Shown piece by piece: positions 24,901 through 36,157 of a stretch of DNA of 64,000 nucleotides. Both the position numbers and the translations under genes were made by a program. The notes under the pieces are model-generated. The model was not told the origin of the DNA. It saw nothing but the letters and a program-made list of their open reading frames with translations, and made no database searches. Numbering within the stretch: position 1 is the stretch's first letter; each line of letters starts with the position of its first letter. Origin of the DNA: Adiantum capillus-veneris (taxonomy: Eukaryota > Streptophyta > Polypodiopsida > Polypodiales > Pteridaceae); contig CM043966.1 of NCBI GenBank assembly GCA_014529385.2, forward strand, positions 91,868,587 through 91,932,586. Direction: 5' to 3'.

Positions 24901-27737
24901 GTGTTTGAAAAGTGTAGGTTATATCGTATCTCATTGAACCCGTTCAAATGCCAATTTTGGGTCAAGCATGGAGTTATTTTAGGGCATATAGTATCTAAGA
25001 ATGGTATCTCAACCGATGAGAGCAAACTTAAAGTGATTCTAGAGTTACCACCACCAACCAATTACAAGGGAGTTCAAAGGTTCATGGGACACGTGGGTTA
25101 TTATCGACGGTTTATTTTATTTTTCGCTGAGATAGCACGTCCTTTGTACAAGCTTCTCATTGAATTTAAATGGACTGAAGAGTGTGACCAGGCCTATGAA
25201 CAATAAGGACACCTAACTGGGATGTCATTTTCCATGTGCATATTGATGCATCAAACTTTGCTATTGGGTGTGTTCTCACTCAACCAGGAGAACATAAATT
25301 GGACTATCCCATTAGCTTTGCAAGCCGTCAATTGAACAATGCTGAAAGGAACTACACCACTATAGAGCGAGAAGGTTTGGCAATGGTTTATGCAGTAAAG
25401 AAATTTCGCTACTACCTTCCGGCAAACAAGTTTGTATTTTATGCGGATCATCAAGCGTTGCTGTATCTGGTAAACAAGCCATGCTCCACAGGAAGAATCA
25501 CACGATGGTTGTTAATTCTTCTGGAGTTTGATTTCACAATTGTAGTGAGACCCGGTAAAAGGCACGTCATGGCTGATCATTTGTCTCGCATACCCAATGG
25601 TGAAGCCCCTACAGGAGTTGATGATGAATCACCCGATACTTCCCTATTCATAGTTGAGACTATGCATGAATGGAGTGAGAACATTGTTAACTTTTTAGTT
25701 AATGGTTTTCCACCCAAGGAACTTCGTAAGGATATCGCTCAAAGGCTAGTAAAAGAATGTGAACCCTATTGTTTGATTGCCGGAACTCTGTATAGACTAG
25801 GCAAGGACGATATTCTTAGGCGTTGTGCCCGCGAGGATGAATATTTATATATCTTGCAAGAAGCACATATGGGCATAGCAGGAGGACATTTTTCAGGAGA
25901 CCTGACTGCTAGAAAGGTGCTGCAATCAGGCTATTGGTGGCCAACTTTATTTAAGGATGCATCACTTTTTACAAAAGGGTGTGATGAGTGCCAACGTTAC
26001 AAGACCACACAGCGCAAAGACAGAATGCCCTTACATCCTATTAAAGTAACCCAACCATTTGAAAAATGGGGCTTAGACTTTGTAGGTCCAATTAGTCCCG
26101 CAGCTCGCAACACTCAATCTCGATATATTCTAGTTGCTACGGACTATGTAACAAAGTGGGCTGAAGCTAAGGCTTCACAAAAAGCTGACGCGAGGACAAC
26201 AGCTAAGTTTCTTTTTGAGAACATTATCAAAAGATTTGGTTGCCCTTTTGAAATTGTTAGTGATAATGGTACCCATTTTATAAATGAGGTAATAAGAGAG
26301 CTTACCACGACCTTTATGATATCCCACCATAAGTCTACACCTTATTACCCGCAAGCTAATGGACAAGCCGAGAGCACCAACAAGACTCTAATCTCTATTT
26401 TAACCAAGACGGTAGAAGCTCATCGCACTGATTGGGATTTGAAGTTGACATCTGCTCTATGGGCTTATCGTACTGCTTATAAAGTGGCTATTAATTGTAC
26501 GCCATTCAAAATGGTATACGGCCAAGAAGCGGTTATGCCTTGGGAGTTTGTCATTCCTAGTCTTAGGGTAGCTTCGCAAGAAGGATGGAATGGTAACCCC
26601 TTAACCAAGCGTTTGTATATCTTAGAAAAACTAGACGAAGAGAGACAGTTGGCTGTGCAAAATGCTCTTGTGGAAAAGGATAGGAGAAAGAAGTGGTTTG
26701 ATCGCCATGTGAAGGATAAGGACATCAAAGTTGGTGATAAAGTCCTTATGTATGGAGTACGTAAAGAGAAGAAAAAGTTGAAATATGCTGGTAAAGGACC
26801 ATATAGAGTATGTGAAATTACCCCACAAGGTACCCTTCGTGTGGAAACTCTTGATGGAGTTGAAACCATTGGATTCCTCAATGGGAGTAAATTCAAAAGA
26901 TATTATGATCCTTTAAGCCAAGAAGAACTACGGGCCATTCATCAAAAGAAGGCCGCCAAAGCACAAACCGAGTTAAACAAGATACAAGCTCAAGCTGAGG
27001 CTAAGGAGCGACAACAACGTATAAGACAAAAACGAGAGGCTAACCTTGGAGTCACAAATGCATTCCACGTGGAAATCGAAGAGGATGGGTTGGACTTTGA
27101 CACACCTCTACGATACCCTATTGAGTTAAATAGTGCCTATGGAAAAGTGCTATATAACGCCTTATTGGACACGGGTGCTAAATATAATCTGCTATCCTAT
27201 GGGGTGTGGTGTTAGTTAGGGAAGCCACCTCTATCTGAGAGTATTATCCAAGTCAAGGGTGTCAACAAGAAAAAAACTACGGTTTTTGGAATCTGGCACA
27301 CTTCTGTCAGTTATGACAATGGAATTGTAGCTCAAGACTTTTTGGTCATGCCTACTGGAACTATGGAGGGTAATATAAACCTAGGCCGCACGTGGATGAT
27401 AGCCACCAAATGCACTATTGATTGGGGGATTGGGGGTGTTACAACGCAAAAACCAACTCTTAGCCCTACCACTCAAGCCATAGTCCCTGAGATATTGCGT
27501 AAGGAAATAAAACCCAAGACATTGCATGTCCAAGAGGTTGAACCATACGTCCCCATAGCCCAACTCTCTAGAGCTTCAACTGATGTAGTTGAAAGAAAGC
27601 TTGAGACACACAAGAACCATCCTAATATAACAGAGAAAACATACAAGTGGGTCCCTAAAGCTTTTGTAGTGAGCATGGTTGGTGCAAAGAAACGGAAACC
27701 TCGTAAGAACCGTCCCAGTCACTCCAAGAAATGTTAA
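21808..27737 (+). pseudogene. Gypsy Pol: protease, RT, RNase H, integrase, second protease-like domain
   Basis: Enzymatic polyprotein. Frame 1 from about 21808 contains in-frame TAGs at 22156-22158 and 22780-22782, then a retropepsin-like domain with DGGAG at 22855 and ILGRPF near 23074. Reverse transcriptase spans about 24400-25190 with catalytic FLDD at 24841-24852. After a TAA at 25204 the frame changes and roughly ten codons seem lost. RNase H (HIDASNFAIG, ADHQALL), the integrase HHCC zinc region (about 25860-25995) and core (LDFVGPIS, VSDNGTHF, ANGQAEST) follow. Past the integrase C-terminus comes a second retropepsin-like domain (DTGA at 27168, NLGRTW at 27378), with TAG at 27213-27215 inside. 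Homology continues past the TAA at 27735. Confidence 0.93.
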
Positions 27738-28744
27738 GAAACGTTGCGTTGGATTCCTAAACGACTATTGGAAGCCCAAGGATACTATGAAGGAAATGAT
27801 CAAATCTGGGTGCCCAAACGTAAAGTGTACTCTTACCTGTTACCTGGCCCATGTAAACCCAATCCTGTGGCTCCAAAACAAATTGAAAATCACGGAAAGT
27901 AAAAAATCATGGAATGTTACATACCCGCTCTAGAGCTAGTTTGGGTACCAAAGAAAGAACGATTTGTTCCACCTAGCTCAGGAACAGGGAAATCAAATGA
28001 AGCTTCTTGCTCTTCATGTAGTTCCTATACGCAAATAGAAGCTTCGACACAACCTCCACCTACCACTGTACATATCCATACAAGCACGAAAGAGTTTGCA
28101 CCTCCCGGGGTAAGTTCACCACCTACAACAATGTTGCAAATAAAATCCTGGGAGAGTACCTTACCACCCTTGCAACTAGATGAAACGCATAATGCGGTCG
28201 AAAACTATTGGTTAAAGCCTTCACCCATAACAACTTGGAACAATTGGTTTCAAAAGGTGACGACCTCATTCCAAAAGGTATGATCTACCCAAGGAAGGGG
28301 GGAGTGTTTGCTAACATCAATCATTCACTCGCTCCCCTCTCAACCTTCCTCCCTGACCTCTCAATTCCAATCTTAGGGAATGTATATATATAGCCTTATA
28401 CTCACAAAAAACAAAAATAGTAAAGAGCAATAGCGACTAGCAACGAGAGAGCACCCTATGAGATCTTACATATAAGTCCAAATTCACCGTGTCAATTCAA
28501 GCAACACACAAAAATAACTCTTATGTTTTAAAGGCCTAACCAAATCTATCTGTGTTGTCAAAAATGGCTACTTCACCAGAGGCATGCACTTCTATTTTTG
28601 ATGAAAGGTACCCTTTGTCTTTCCCAAGTGTTCTACGTATGCTACCCTATACTTTCTTGCGAATGGGATTTGATAGAGAGCCTTGCATGTGAGAGAAATT
28701 TTGAGGAGTTAGAATGGCTACATCTACATCAGGAAGGGGGGCAA
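27738..28744 (+). other. Gypsy 3' region with WVPK-motif tail remnant and two polypurine-like runs
   Basis: The pol frame can be followed past TAA codons at 27735 and 27900 to about 28283. It shows repeated Trp-[Val/Ile]-Pro-Lys motifs at 27648, 27750, 27807 and 27942. After that there is no coding signal. A TATATATA box-like run lies near 28383. A polypurine run AAGGAAGGGGGGAG at about 28290 resembles the true tract before the 3' LTR. Confidence 0.6.
28730..28743 (+). promoter_or_regulatory. Polypurine tract of the gypsy element
   Basis: AGGAAGGGGGGCAA directly before the 3' LTR start (TGTTAACCC at 28745); the expected site for plus-strand DNA priming. Confidence 0.85.
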
Positions 28745-29054
28745 TGTTAACCCTCGTGGCTCGCGGACACCCTATCGCCTACGACGGACACCGTAACCGT
28801 ATTATTTATTTAAGTAGAGTCAGGCACCGGGCTTGTCGGTCCAATAGGGAAAGGTAGAGTGATCGCCGATGAGAGGCGCACTCTAACACGAACATGCTAG
28901 GGTTAGTTGGCTAAGCATGGGCGCCCAAGTGTGAATGGGGTGAGCTCACATAAAAGCCAATTAAACCTAAAATTGAGACATTCTCTCATTGTGCAATAGA
29001 AGCTGCTCTTGCTCCATCTCCACCTTCTCCTTCACCATCTCCTTGTGTGTGTGC

Positions 29055-29153
<99 letters not shown>

Positions 29154-29382
29154 TGAGAGTGTGTGTGCGATCGAGTGTTGCGGCGGCACGACGGCGGCGA
29201 GGCGGTTGAGCGCGGCGTAGCGGCGTCTCCCTCTTCTTCGCGGTGCGGGAATCCTTCATTCGCAACTACGCAGGAAGGTGAGTGACACACCGTTCTTCCT
29301 TGTGAGCTTGTCTGTTGTATGACTGTGTGCTAGGAGCCTTTGTGGCTCGCACACGGCGCGTAACAAGTCCCTAGCCTTGAAA
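28745..29382 (+). repeat. Gypsy 3' LTR
   Basis: Near-identical to 17312-17941. Includes (GT)n(GA)n at about 29045-29151. It ends CCTTGAAA where the 5' LTR ends CCTTGACA; target duplication TTTCT follows. Confidence 0.95.
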
Positions 29383-29411
29383 TTTCTACATAAAATAAAT
29401 TGCAAAATATC

Positions 29412-29414
<3 letters not shown>

Positions 29415-29456
<42 letters not shown>
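29415..29456. repeat. (CT)n microsatellite
   Basis: About 20 CT units just outside the gypsy element. Confidence 0.95.
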
Positions 29457-29460
<4 letters not shown>

Positions 29461-29845
29461 CACACAATAACATACTTATACACACAATTTTCCTTCACAT
29501 ATCTCCTCTAGTCAAGGACAAAAAGTCATATTTATACCATGGACTATCTAAAAATCATAAAATATTGGATGAAAGAGAAGAATTTGAAGGGCTTTGATGC
29601 ATAAAATTGGTAGTGAAGGAAGGATTATTAACTCCCTTTCCATGATTCTAATGTGGTTTGATTTTGAAAACACTTAAAGATCTTGCTTGTCTTTTCCATG
29701 TAACTGGATAGGTGCGCTCCAAAATCCCTTACCCCCTATCATTCATATGGAATGTGTGTATTTAATGAAAATAAATGCATGAAAGTATAGTATTTAGCCC
29801 AATATGATTGAATATGGCTCTTACCTTCTTGCAATGTTATGCTGG

Positions 29846-29990
29846 TCCATTGTCAATTGTCGAGGTCTCGAGCTAGCGGCAAGAGAGGATACTTAGGAGG
29901 TATATTCGAGTTAGTGGCCTGAAGAAGAAGATTTCCGGCTTTGATGTTCCAAAAGAATCGATCTATGGCCCATAAGAAACTCCAGCTTTG
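29846..29990 (+). pseudogene. Possible LINE endonuclease N-terminal remnant
   Basis: Reading across frames, the stretch from 29852 resembles the start of a LINE ORF2 endonuclease (VNCRGL, then a RRYIR-like stretch, then LMFQ). It is broken by stops and frameshifts. The call rests on short motifs only and could be coincidence. Confidence 0.3.
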
Positions 29991-30017
29991 TCAATGGTTC
30001 CCTAGAACCACATTTTC

Positions 30018-30374
30018 AAGTTGCATTCTCATGCAACGTCTGCCTCTAGAGACACTGTGATATTTCTGGATTATGTGGGAAAGCCTAGAGCACTTCTTCA
30101 GCTGGGCGATGAGGGCGTGGAACAAATAAGGTGGAACACAAGGGTATGGACAGTGCAAGAAACACTATTGTCAAAGAGAAGGTGATACTGCATTCGCGTA
30201 CCTGGTACAAGAAAGGTTTTGAATCATTCCAGTAATTGGCTAGATAGATGGGAAGCCTTTAAGGCGAATCTAGCTCTTTGCTGTGAGGACGACTCCTGCA
30301 TAGTTGTGTTTGAGGAGGAGGGACTATGGGATCAATATTTATCACTGTTTGGTGAGTTGAAGCCCATTTTTTAG
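30018..30374 (+). pseudogene. Unassigned open stretch with a HET-domain-like RVWTVQE motif
   Basis: From about 30018 to the TAG at 30372-30374 the frame has one in-frame TGA (near 30186) and otherwise reads through 119 codons without repeats. It contains IFLDYVGKPRALLQL and RWNTRVWTVQETLLS; a (Y/W)xxRVWxxQE motif is a hallmark of HET (heterokaryon-incompatibility-like) domains, found also in non-seed plant proteins. Upstream coding signal is lost, so this is a fragment at best. It could instead be a chance match beside a LINE remnant. Confidence 0.35.
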
Positions 30375-30403
30375 CTGCACATATAACGAATGAGACTGTG
30401 TGT

Positions 30404-30561
<158 letters not shown>

Positions 30562-30689
30562 GCTGTTATATTACCTACAGGCTGTAGACTGATAACAAAA
30601 AAGTGTGTGTGTGTGTATATGTGTGTGAGAGAGAGAGATAGCGAGCTGTATATTTCCGTCCTGCAGGTTGGCTGCAACTGCTCAATGAA

Positions 30690-30823
<134 letters not shown>

Positions 30824-30876
30824 TTCTATTATCATCCTGGGAGGTCAAATATGACCTATGGGACCAAATGAACATG

Positions 30877-33800
30877 TCACGTGGTGTGAGTGGAGTTCAT
30901 AAGTGACTCTCGATGCTCAAAAATGGTTGAAATGAGCGTCGCAATAGAGAGTCCACATCGTGGTTGGGAGAGGAAGGTATGTAGGGAGAGATCATGGCTG
31001 AATATATGGGGAAAAGAGGACCTAATGTGGTCAAAAGCTGAGCACTCAAGTAGTGTGTGGTACTCACTCTCTCGCACTTGACGAGGGCATAAGGTGCAAA
31101 GTCGATGACACTCCTCGCCAGTGCCCCAACGTCCTGTCTCGCAGCGTAGAGAATGGGAGCTAAGACGAATGGAGGCAATGGTGCGGATCGCACTCAACGG
31201 GATGGGCTCAAGGATGTAGGAATGGGTTCAGTTACCTGGTTCGGAGAAGAAGAGAGATTTGTAGTTTGGGGCAACGTGTGTGGTGTAATGACTGAAGCGA
31301 GAACCTCCGGATTTCTCCCAAGCCGTGATACATTGGCGTTGTAAGAAGGCCTCATTAACTTGGGAGTCGATCGACGCCTCCTTGACCAAGTGACATGCAT
31401 CCCATCTTCCAAACCATTTCTTGATATCAAGCATCCAACCCGAACTTAGTATTTTGCTCTTGCATGTCTTTTGAACCATTTGACTTGCTTCATATGCGAT
31501 TCTAGGAAGTCGATGCAAAGGGCTACGTTGTGTCTTATGCATGTACTCCACAACCCTTTGCATGCCCAAGACCTCAATGGGAAGCAATCCGGACTCAAGA
31601 AGTAAGAGCATGTAGGGTGTTTGTGTCTTAACTTGGAGAAAGTTGGTGAGAAAACGCTTTTGGACATTCTCAAACTCTTTCCAAGTAGACTTCCCGATGC
31701 TTCCACCCCACACCTCCACTCCATAAAGAAGCACCGGTGTCACCAATGTGTCAAAGTGGTACTTTTTGCAAGCCCAACAATTGATCTCTCCAGCATTGCA
31801 CATGTTCTCAAATGCATAATAAGCCCTCTTTCCGGCTTCCAAGCGACGCAATGTGCAATCCTTACATTTATGATTGGATGGAACCTCAAGGCCAAGGTAC
31901 TTGAAGTGATCTACCACTTCAAGTTTCTCACTGTTATATACAATGCATGGATTTTCATCATTGAGGGTCTTTACAAGCATAACCTTGGTTTTGGATCCAT
32001 TCACGATCAGCCCGCTATGTAGGCAAAAGCGTTCCAAGACACTCATAAGATTTTGTGCATCTTCTAAGGTATGTGCCAAGAGCACTACATCATCGGCATA
32101 AAGCAAAAGCATGATCACCGCATTTCCAATCTTAACCTCTTCTATGCCTTCTTGCTGCATAAAGTTAAGAACCATGCATTCCAATTCATCAATGAGTAGC
32201 CCAAAGAGGGTTGGGGAAAGTGAGCATCCTTGTTTGACACCAATAGTGCTTGCAAAAAATTTTGAAATTCCATCTCCCATACGTAATCGACATATCACTT
32301 TTTGGTAGATGCGAAAGACTGCATGCATAAATTCTCTCGGCACTTGAAGGCTTTGCATACGTCTCCAAAGATTTCCTCGCGTTACCATGTCAAAAGCTTT
32401 CTTGAAATCCACAAAGCAACAATACAACTTTTTTCCTTTCAATCGAGACGCTTCCATAAGAACTCGAAGAGTGACAAGGTGATCAATAGTGCTATGATGC
32501 TTTTGAAAACCTGCTTGGCCAAGTGCACGTTTGCCATTCTTTTCAGCCCATTCACTTATCTTCATCTCCATGATACATCCAAATAACTTTGCCATTAAAG
32601 AACCAACCATTATAGTGCGATAGTTGTTCACATTGTTTACATCTCCTCCTTTGTGCAAAGGTTTGATCCAATTTGCACTCCAATCATGAGGCATGCCATA
32701 CTGAAGTGCAAGGTTAAACATATCGCATATCCAATATCGTGTTTTCTTGCTTGTCCATTTAATCATTTCAGCCTTGACACCTTGAAGGTCACCTGCCTTG
32801 CGAGTAGCAAGTTTCTCAAGCGCGCGGCATACATCTTCAATGGTAAAGAAAGGAGACATAAACGGAAGGGAGCTACAACACTCCATCTTATCAACATTGG
32901 GTTGCTCCTAGAGATTCTTACAATGCATATACATATCCTCAAGAGTCAAGTCACCAAAGCTCTCAACGCGCTTGCCTTTTAGATTTTGCCAAAACTTGCC
33001 ACATGCATGTGCTTTCTCTTGTGCTAAAAGAAGTTGTTTTTCGACTTCCCACCTTCTCCTCTTCTTTTGAACAAGTGCTTTGTATGTGTGTGAAAATTCC
33101 AAGTAAACCTCCTTGTCTTTGATTGCATCCAATCTTAGCAAGTGTTTTCGGGCTTGACTACATTCCATGTCAAACCATTTCTTCTTGGTGCTACCCTTCT
33201 TAGACCTTTTGCAAGACATGTGTTTCACCGAAAAGCATTCCTTCGCACAAGAGAAAATTACTTCTTTGAAAACTTTCCACTTGCATTCTAATGTTGGGCT
33301 CTCTTGATGCTCTATCATGCTTAACATTTGGTCCACCATATCAGCATATATAAGTGCTCGTTTGAAGTCTAGACGTAGGTACAAATGATTCACATCATGA
33401 TTGGAGGCTACATGCTCGGGCCGTTTACCACACTTGAGGTCAATACATAACATCCTATGATCCGATTCCGGATTCCATTCACCAAGTGTAAAGATTTGTA
33501 TGCATTCTAGAGTGGTTTCCGAGAACAACATATAGTCAATCACGCTAGCACCATTGTGCTTTCTACATGTAAAGTCATTGGTGCCTTGCCATAGAGATAC
33601 ACCATTTGCAATGAGCATTCCGGTACTATTGCACATATGTAGAAGTGACTTTCCATAGTGATCCACTTCTTTTGCATAATTAGAACTTTGATTATACATG
33701 TATGAGTCATCCATTCTTCTTGAGACATGCGGCATGTCTACTTGTTGTGTGTCGTGTTGTAGCATATTTGTGCGAGCATTCATGTCTCCAAAAACAATGA

Positions 33801-34257
33801 CTTCACCTTGATCCTTGTAATGAGCAATGTCTTCCTCTAGTTCAACAAAGGGCTGATCTCTATCCATATTCAAGCAAGCATAAAAGTTGGAGTCATAGTG
33901 AGGAATGTAGCAACCGGCCACAAACATGACTTGACCATTTGGTGGGCTGATTTTCAGCCATAAGTAGCGTTTATACTTATCTTCTTTGACAATGGAAACA
34001 TCTTTCAAACCCTTTTTGGTCATACATGCTACGCCTCCTTGGCCTCTTCGTTGCTTTGCATTTTTGGCCCACATCAAAGAATGCACATCGTATTTGTCAA
34101 ATCCAAGAATCCATTGCGCATCATGCTCCCATGTTTCGACAAGAAGTATCACATCGGAGTCATTGGTAAGCTCATCAATGCCAATTCCCGCATTCCATGG
34201 ATACCCGTTACAATTCCAAAAGCTTATTCGCAAGCGTGAGTTGGTCTCATAGATCAT
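30877..34257 (-). pseudogene. LINE ORF2: endonuclease, reverse transcriptase, C-terminal Cys/His region
   Basis: Multifunctional LINE enzyme. From the ATG at 34257: an APE-type endonuclease (FWNCNG, LLVETW, GDMNAR, SVIDYML, SDHRML), then reverse transcriptase (LGQAGFQ, FVDFKKAFD, GVKQGCSLSP, catalytic YADD near 32093), then a C-terminal region with CHRLCTLCP and ESEYHTLLEC typical of plant LINEs. The frame is continuous for 1,127 codons except a TAG at 32908-32910 and a TGA at 31228-31230. Each is one transition away from Gln (CAG) or Arg (CGA). No frameshift was seen, so this copy died recently or only lightly. Confidence 0.9.
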
Positions 34258-34263
34258 GTGTCC

Positions 34264-35196
34264 CTATTTGTTGGGTGGACTTTCATCCTCCTTAAGTGGC
34301 TTTTCTTCTTGAGGTGATACCTTAACCTTCTTGCTTCTTTCCTCATATGCTTTGCGACGTACATTTTGTTGCATAATAGTGCGATCCTCATATACATTAC
34401 AACCTGTTCCTTTGAGGTAGATCCAACCATTGTCAAGGATGATCTTTCTCTTTACCTCATCAGCCATGGTACATACAATAGGTCTTTCTCCCGAGCGAGG
34501 GACCCCTTGTTTTCCAACTCGATGTGCACCATAAGCCATGATTCTTGACATGCCAAAGTGTGTAGAAAAAAACTCTTCAATAGCAACTGCAAGAGATTGG
34601 GGTGTTTCCATGCTTTCCTCCTTGATGCCATGAATGACGATGTTCTTTGAGCGTTTTTGTCGTTCGTGCAATTCTTGAGTGTCCACATTCTCTACATTCT
34701 TTGCTTGGACAACGGCTTGCGTGACAGGAGATGTAGAAACCACATTATCCTTACATATATCAGCCCATGATTTGGATGCATTTCTCATCTCACATACATC
34801 ATGTCGTATTGTATCTATTGTTTCCTCTTTCAATACATGATCACTCTCAACTTTGCTCAAGCGCTCTTTCAATACATTCATGTCAACAAGAGAGCGTTTA
34901 CATTCTTGAACTTCATTCTCAAGATGCATCAAGCGTGTTGTTTGCATTTCAAGAACCTTCTTGAGGTGCTCATTCTCCACAACGAGAACTCTTAAAGTAC
35001 CATTCTCCATTGCAAGTGCGCGCAACTCTTCACCTTGTTTGTTGACGGTTTCTTGTAACGAGATCAAGTAAGCCATGATCATTGCTTCCGTTGTTGTAGA
35101 TGATGTGGTTGGATTAGCATTCAAATTCCTTGGAGATTTTGCATCATTCTCCATGGCGAGTGTGGCTTTTCCACCCTTGCGAGTTTTGTCTGACAT
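34264..35196 (-). CDS. LINE ORF1 (coiled coil and RNA-binding-like domain), intact
   Basis: RNA-binding chaperone-type protein of the LINE particle. The ATG at 35196 (MSDKTRKGG) gives 310 residues ending in TAG at 34264-34266; the longer open stretch upstream has no ATG. Residues about 50-130 form a heptad-rich coiled coil (LRALAMENGTLRVLVVENEH). The second half matches the L1 ORF1 pattern: KNIVIHGIKEE, AHRVGK, RPIVCTMADEVKRKIIL, then YEDRT and an Arg/Lys-rich end. ORF2 starts six bases downstream, which suggests translation of both from one RNA. Confidence 0.85.
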   Translation of the reverse strand: MSDKTRKGGKATLAMENDAKSPRNLNANPTTSSTTTEAMIMAYLISLQETVNKQGEELRALAMENGTLRVLVVENEHLKKVLEMQTTRLMHLENEVQECKRSLVDMNVLKERLSKVESDHVLKEETIDTIRHDVCEMRNASKSWADICKDNVVSTSPVTQAVVQAKNVENVDTQELHERQKRSKNIVIHGIKEESMETPQSLAVAIEEFFSTHFGMSRIMAYGAHRVGKQGVPRSGERPIVCTMADEVKRKIILDNGWIYLKGTGCNVYEDRTIMQQNVRRKAYEERSKKVKVSPQEEKPLKEDESPPNK

Positions 35197-35321
35197 TGCC
35201 TTCAAGTCGGCAACAAAAACGCAAAGTTTTGACAGTTTTTTCAGTTCTGAGATGCTGTTACAGCAAAGCCTTCCATTACACAAAAAAATTCTGTCTTTAC
35301 ATCAATACGTAGAGGGCTTCG

Positions 35322-35405
35322 TGTTAGGAAATAAGACGTAGCTAAATGGATAATCGAGTAGATTACTTAATGGAGAGAGACAGATTTATATACACGAGAT
35401 TATAG

Positions 35406-35456
<51 letters not shown>

Positions 35457-36097
35457 CACGATATACGTGGTTCACCCAATGTGGGCTACGTCCACGGAAA
35501 AGCAGCCACTCAATGGCTTTAGTACTTCAAAACAAGAAGTAGTTTACAAAGGGATTATACCCTTAATGGAGCTCCCGCCTTGCTTCACTCTCACCACCTC
35601 ACACTCACCTTGTTGCATCAACTTCACACTATGAAATGTGTGTAGAAATGGCCTCCTTTTATAGGCCAAAAGGGCTGCCCTCTCTTATGAGAGACACCCA
35701 TGTGTAGCCGCCCTTGTGGGAATAAGTCCAAATCGGACCCTCCAATCCGCCCATGTGTGGCCGCCCTTGAGAAGACAAGTCCGGTTTTGAATTCGGCCAC
35801 CGGCCACCGGCCACTGGCCATTGACTTCCAACCACCGGCCACCGGCCAACTGACCGGTTGTTTTCCGACCACTTTCCGGCCGCCGTCCGACCATAATATT
35901 CCGGCGAAAAAAAAAGTCTCGGGGGCCTCCGCCCCCGAGGCCTTTAAAGTTGCCCTTGATTCTTGTCCGTGAAAATTTTGGTTTCCAGTGAGTGATTTTC
36001 CTTCACGCACGATGGCTTCTCCTCATAATGGGGGCCTTACAAATGTGCGCTTTTACCACAGAAAATTACAAGGGTAAATCAGGCTCCATACTTAACA
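35322..36097 (-). repeat. Copia 3' LTR
   Basis: 776 bp; plus-strand ends are TGTTAGGAAATAAGACG and ATACTTAACA. Contains (GA)n at 35407-35452, a GC-rich GGCCACCGGCCACCGGCC minisatellite (about 35797-35850) and a hairpin CTCGGGGGC-CTCC-GCCCCCGAG at about 35917. Confidence 0.95.
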
Positions 36098-36112
36098 ATC
36101 TCCTACTTGGAG
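36098..36112 (-). promoter_or_regulatory. Copia polypurine tract
   Basis: On the minus strand AAGTAGGAGATTG directly precedes the 3' LTR start TGTTAAGTATGG, as in many plant copia elements. Confidence 0.7.
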
Positions 36113-36157
36113 ACTAATCTCCAAACCAAACCTGTGACTGCTTTCCATTCTGGCTTC

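Larger units (their letters stand above)
17312..29382 (+). mobile_element. Full-length Ty3/gypsy LTR retrotransposon
   Basis: A 12,071-bp element with two LTRs (17312-17941 and 28745-29382), target duplication TTTCT (17307-17311 and 29383-29387), a primer-binding site, gag, pol and a polypurine tract. The order protease, reverse transcriptase, RNase H, integrase defines Ty3/gypsy. The LTRs differ at about ten positions by eye outside the GA tract, mostly transitions, indicating a fairly recent insertion. Four in-frame TGA/TAG codons, TAA codons in the tail and one RT-RNase H lesion mean this copy cannot move by itself. Unusual points: a second retropepsin-like domain after integrase and four zinc knuckles in Gag. 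Confidence 0.97.
30877..35321 (-). mobile_element. LINE (non-LTR retrotransposon), minus strand, interrupted in its 5' region
   Basis: Two-ORF LINE of plant L1 type: ORF1 (34264-35196) and ORF2 (30877-34257), six bases apart. The copia element at 35322-40924 is inserted upstream of ORF1 with a CTTCG duplication, so the LINE's upstream sequence resumes at 40925 and runs toward 41028. On the minus strand the 3' end leads into a (TC)n tract rather than an obvious poly(A) tail. I could not identify a target duplication, so outer limits are approximate. Confidence 0.85.

Noticed and set aside
27213-27215. Programmed readthrough at the TAG inside the second protease-like domain
   Set aside because: Other stops in this copy show the same CAG-to-TAG pattern at places where no readthrough would be useful; decay is simpler.
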